The notes beneath the pieces are model-generated. The model was not told the origin of the DNA. It was given only the letters and a program-made list of their open reading frames with translations, and did not search any database. From an uncultured Collinsella sp. (GTDB taxonomy: Bacteria; Actinomycetota; Coriobacteriia; Coriobacteriales; Coriobacteriaceae), in the NCBI GenBank assembly GCA_902491135.1, contig CABUGR010000059.1, forward strand, positions 1-6,546: a stretch of 6,546 bases of DNA, written 5' to 3'. Of the stretch, positions 6,022 to 6,546 are shown piece by piece. Numbering within the stretch: position 1 is the stretch's first letter; every line of letters begins with the position of its first letter. A program made the translations under genes and the position numbers.

Positions 6022-6246
6022 GTTGTGCCCCCATCATCAACGCCCATCCAGTTGCGCGTCAGTACGGCTGGATAGACCCGCATTGCTTTACGCCTTGTTA
6101 ACAGATTAACTTTACCCGACCCGAGGCTTTTCATGACACGGCATAATGAGCGACGTGAAAAAACGAAACTTGTAAAGCAAGAGCCCGCACCCTGCTTTGG
6201 AGCCGATGCTATGCTTAGGCACAATTGTCTTGAGGAGCATATGCCT
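6022..6246. promoter_or_regulatory. Divergent intergenic region between hydrolase and radical SAM genes
   Basis: This 225-nt stretch has no credible gene and must hold the promoters for both flanking genes. Visible elements are GTTAA-CAGA-TTAAC (6097-6110), which contains the 8-bp palindrome TGTTAACA (6096-6103), a weak hairpin AAAGCA/TGCTTT (6174-6179 with 6193-6198), and the palindrome ACAATTGT (6221-6228). For the hydrolase on the minus strand, TTAACA at 6103-6098 could be a -35 box, but no good -10 sits at the right distance. Confidence 0.5.
6207..6215 (+). promoter_or_regulatory. Candidate extended -10 promoter of the radical SAM gene
   Basis: TGCTATGCT reads as an extended -10 element (TG, one base, then TATGCT, four of six matches). 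No good -35 is seen 17 nt upstream, which extended -10 promoters can tolerate. Initiation would fall near 6222, within the palindrome ACAATTGT at 6221-6228, and give a leader of about 25 nt. Confidence 0.35.
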
Positions 6247-6546
6247 ATGTCTACGTTTTTGAATGCCAGCCCCATCTTTGGGCCCGTTCGCAGCCGTCGC
6301 CTTGGTCTCTCGCTCGGCGTCAACATGATGCCGGCCAGCGGCAAAATCTGCACGTTCGACTGCATTTACTGCGAAAACGGCCTCAACGCCGAGCGCCCCT
6401 GCCATGAGCCGCACAACACAGCTGCCGTGGTACTCGACGCGCTCGAGGCAAAGCTGCGCGAGATGGCAGCCGAGGGCGAGCTCCCCGATGTGATCACCTT
6501 CGCAGGCAACGGCGAACCCACCATGCACCCCCAATTCGAGGAGATA
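6247..6546 (+). CDS. Radical SAM protein, COG0731/TYW1-like family (partial, 5' end)
   Basis: The first 100 codons of an iron-sulfur enzyme are present; the frame stays open to the window edge. The radical SAM cluster motif CTFDCIYC (Cys35, Cys39, Cys42) should bind the [4Fe-4S] cluster that cleaves S-adenosylmethionine. The N-terminal sequence FGPVRSRRLGLSLGVN and the later GNGEPT (88-93) are characteristic of the COG0731 Fe-S oxidoreductases, relatives of the archaeal/eukaryotic wyosine enzyme TYW1. The reaction of the bacterial members is not established. The start at 6247 is preferred because AGGAG at 6233-6237 lies 9 nt upstream; the in-frame ATG at 6241 would leave only 3 nt and would add Met-Pro. 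The gene is divergent from the hydrolase. The C-terminal part, including any extra cluster or tRNA-binding region, is outside the window. Confidence 0.88.
   Translation, partial: MSTFLNASPIFGPVRSRRLGLSLGVNMMPASGKICTFDCIYCENGLNAERPCHEPHNTAAVVLDALEAKLREMAAEGELPDVITFAGNGEPTMHPQFEEI

Noticed and set aside
6174..6198. AAAGCA/TGCTTT hairpin as a terminator in the divergent region
   Set aside because: The stem is only 6 bp with a 13-nt loop. The nearest T-run on the minus strand is about 10 nt away from it, and both flanking genes read away from it.
6241..6246. Alternative ATG start of the radical SAM gene
   Set aside because: It lies only 3 nt from AGGAG, too close for normal initiation, whereas the ATG at 6247 is 9 nt away.

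Overview
The window is GC-rich bacterial DNA with dense coding, strong third-position GC bias and Shine-Dalgarno (SD) starts. The gene set is a GluBCDA-type amino-acid ABC transporter, a C26 peptidase, c-di-GMP signalling proteins and a COG0731-type radical SAM protein. Together with protein sequence character this suggests a high-GC anaerobe of the Actinomycetota, possibly a Coriobacteriia gut species such as Collinsella. That placement is an inference from composition and gene flavour, since no rRNA or other marker is present.

Left part (1-2710, + strand). An amino-acid uptake operon enters from the left: the tail of one permease (to 119), a second permease (116-949) coupled by an ATGA overlap, and the ATPase (986-1750). 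After an 86-nt gap holding a bulged hairpin comes a class I glutamine-amidotransferase-like gamma-glutamyl hydrolase of the peptidase C26 family (1837-2646). A very strong GC-rich hairpin followed by T4 (2670-2710) closes the unit. The likely logic is import of glutamate, glutamine or a related polar amino acid, plus intracellular release of glutamate from gamma-glutamyl compounds.

Middle part (5065-2752, - strand). A two-gene signalling unit starts from a candidate promoter at 5037-5065. Its first gene encodes a 626-aa protein in the order PAS-like region with a Cys cluster, GGDEF-like domain, receiver domain, HD-GYP domain. The GGDEF signature is degenerate (GCDKF), but the RxxD inhibitory-site motif is kept and the HD-GYP catalytic motifs look intact. 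This reads as a c-di-GMP phosphodiesterase under c-di-GMP/GTP and phosphorelay control. The second gene, 23 nt downstream, encodes a stand-alone 118-aa Hpt phosphotransfer protein. The unit converges on the amino-acid operon at the shared terminator region.

Right part (5224-6546). An alpha/beta hydrolase (- strand) and the beginning of a radical SAM protein (+ strand, running off the window) diverge from a 225-nt intergenic region containing short palindromes and an extended -10 candidate. No tRNA, rRNA, CRISPR array, insertion sequence, integrase or attachment site was seen.
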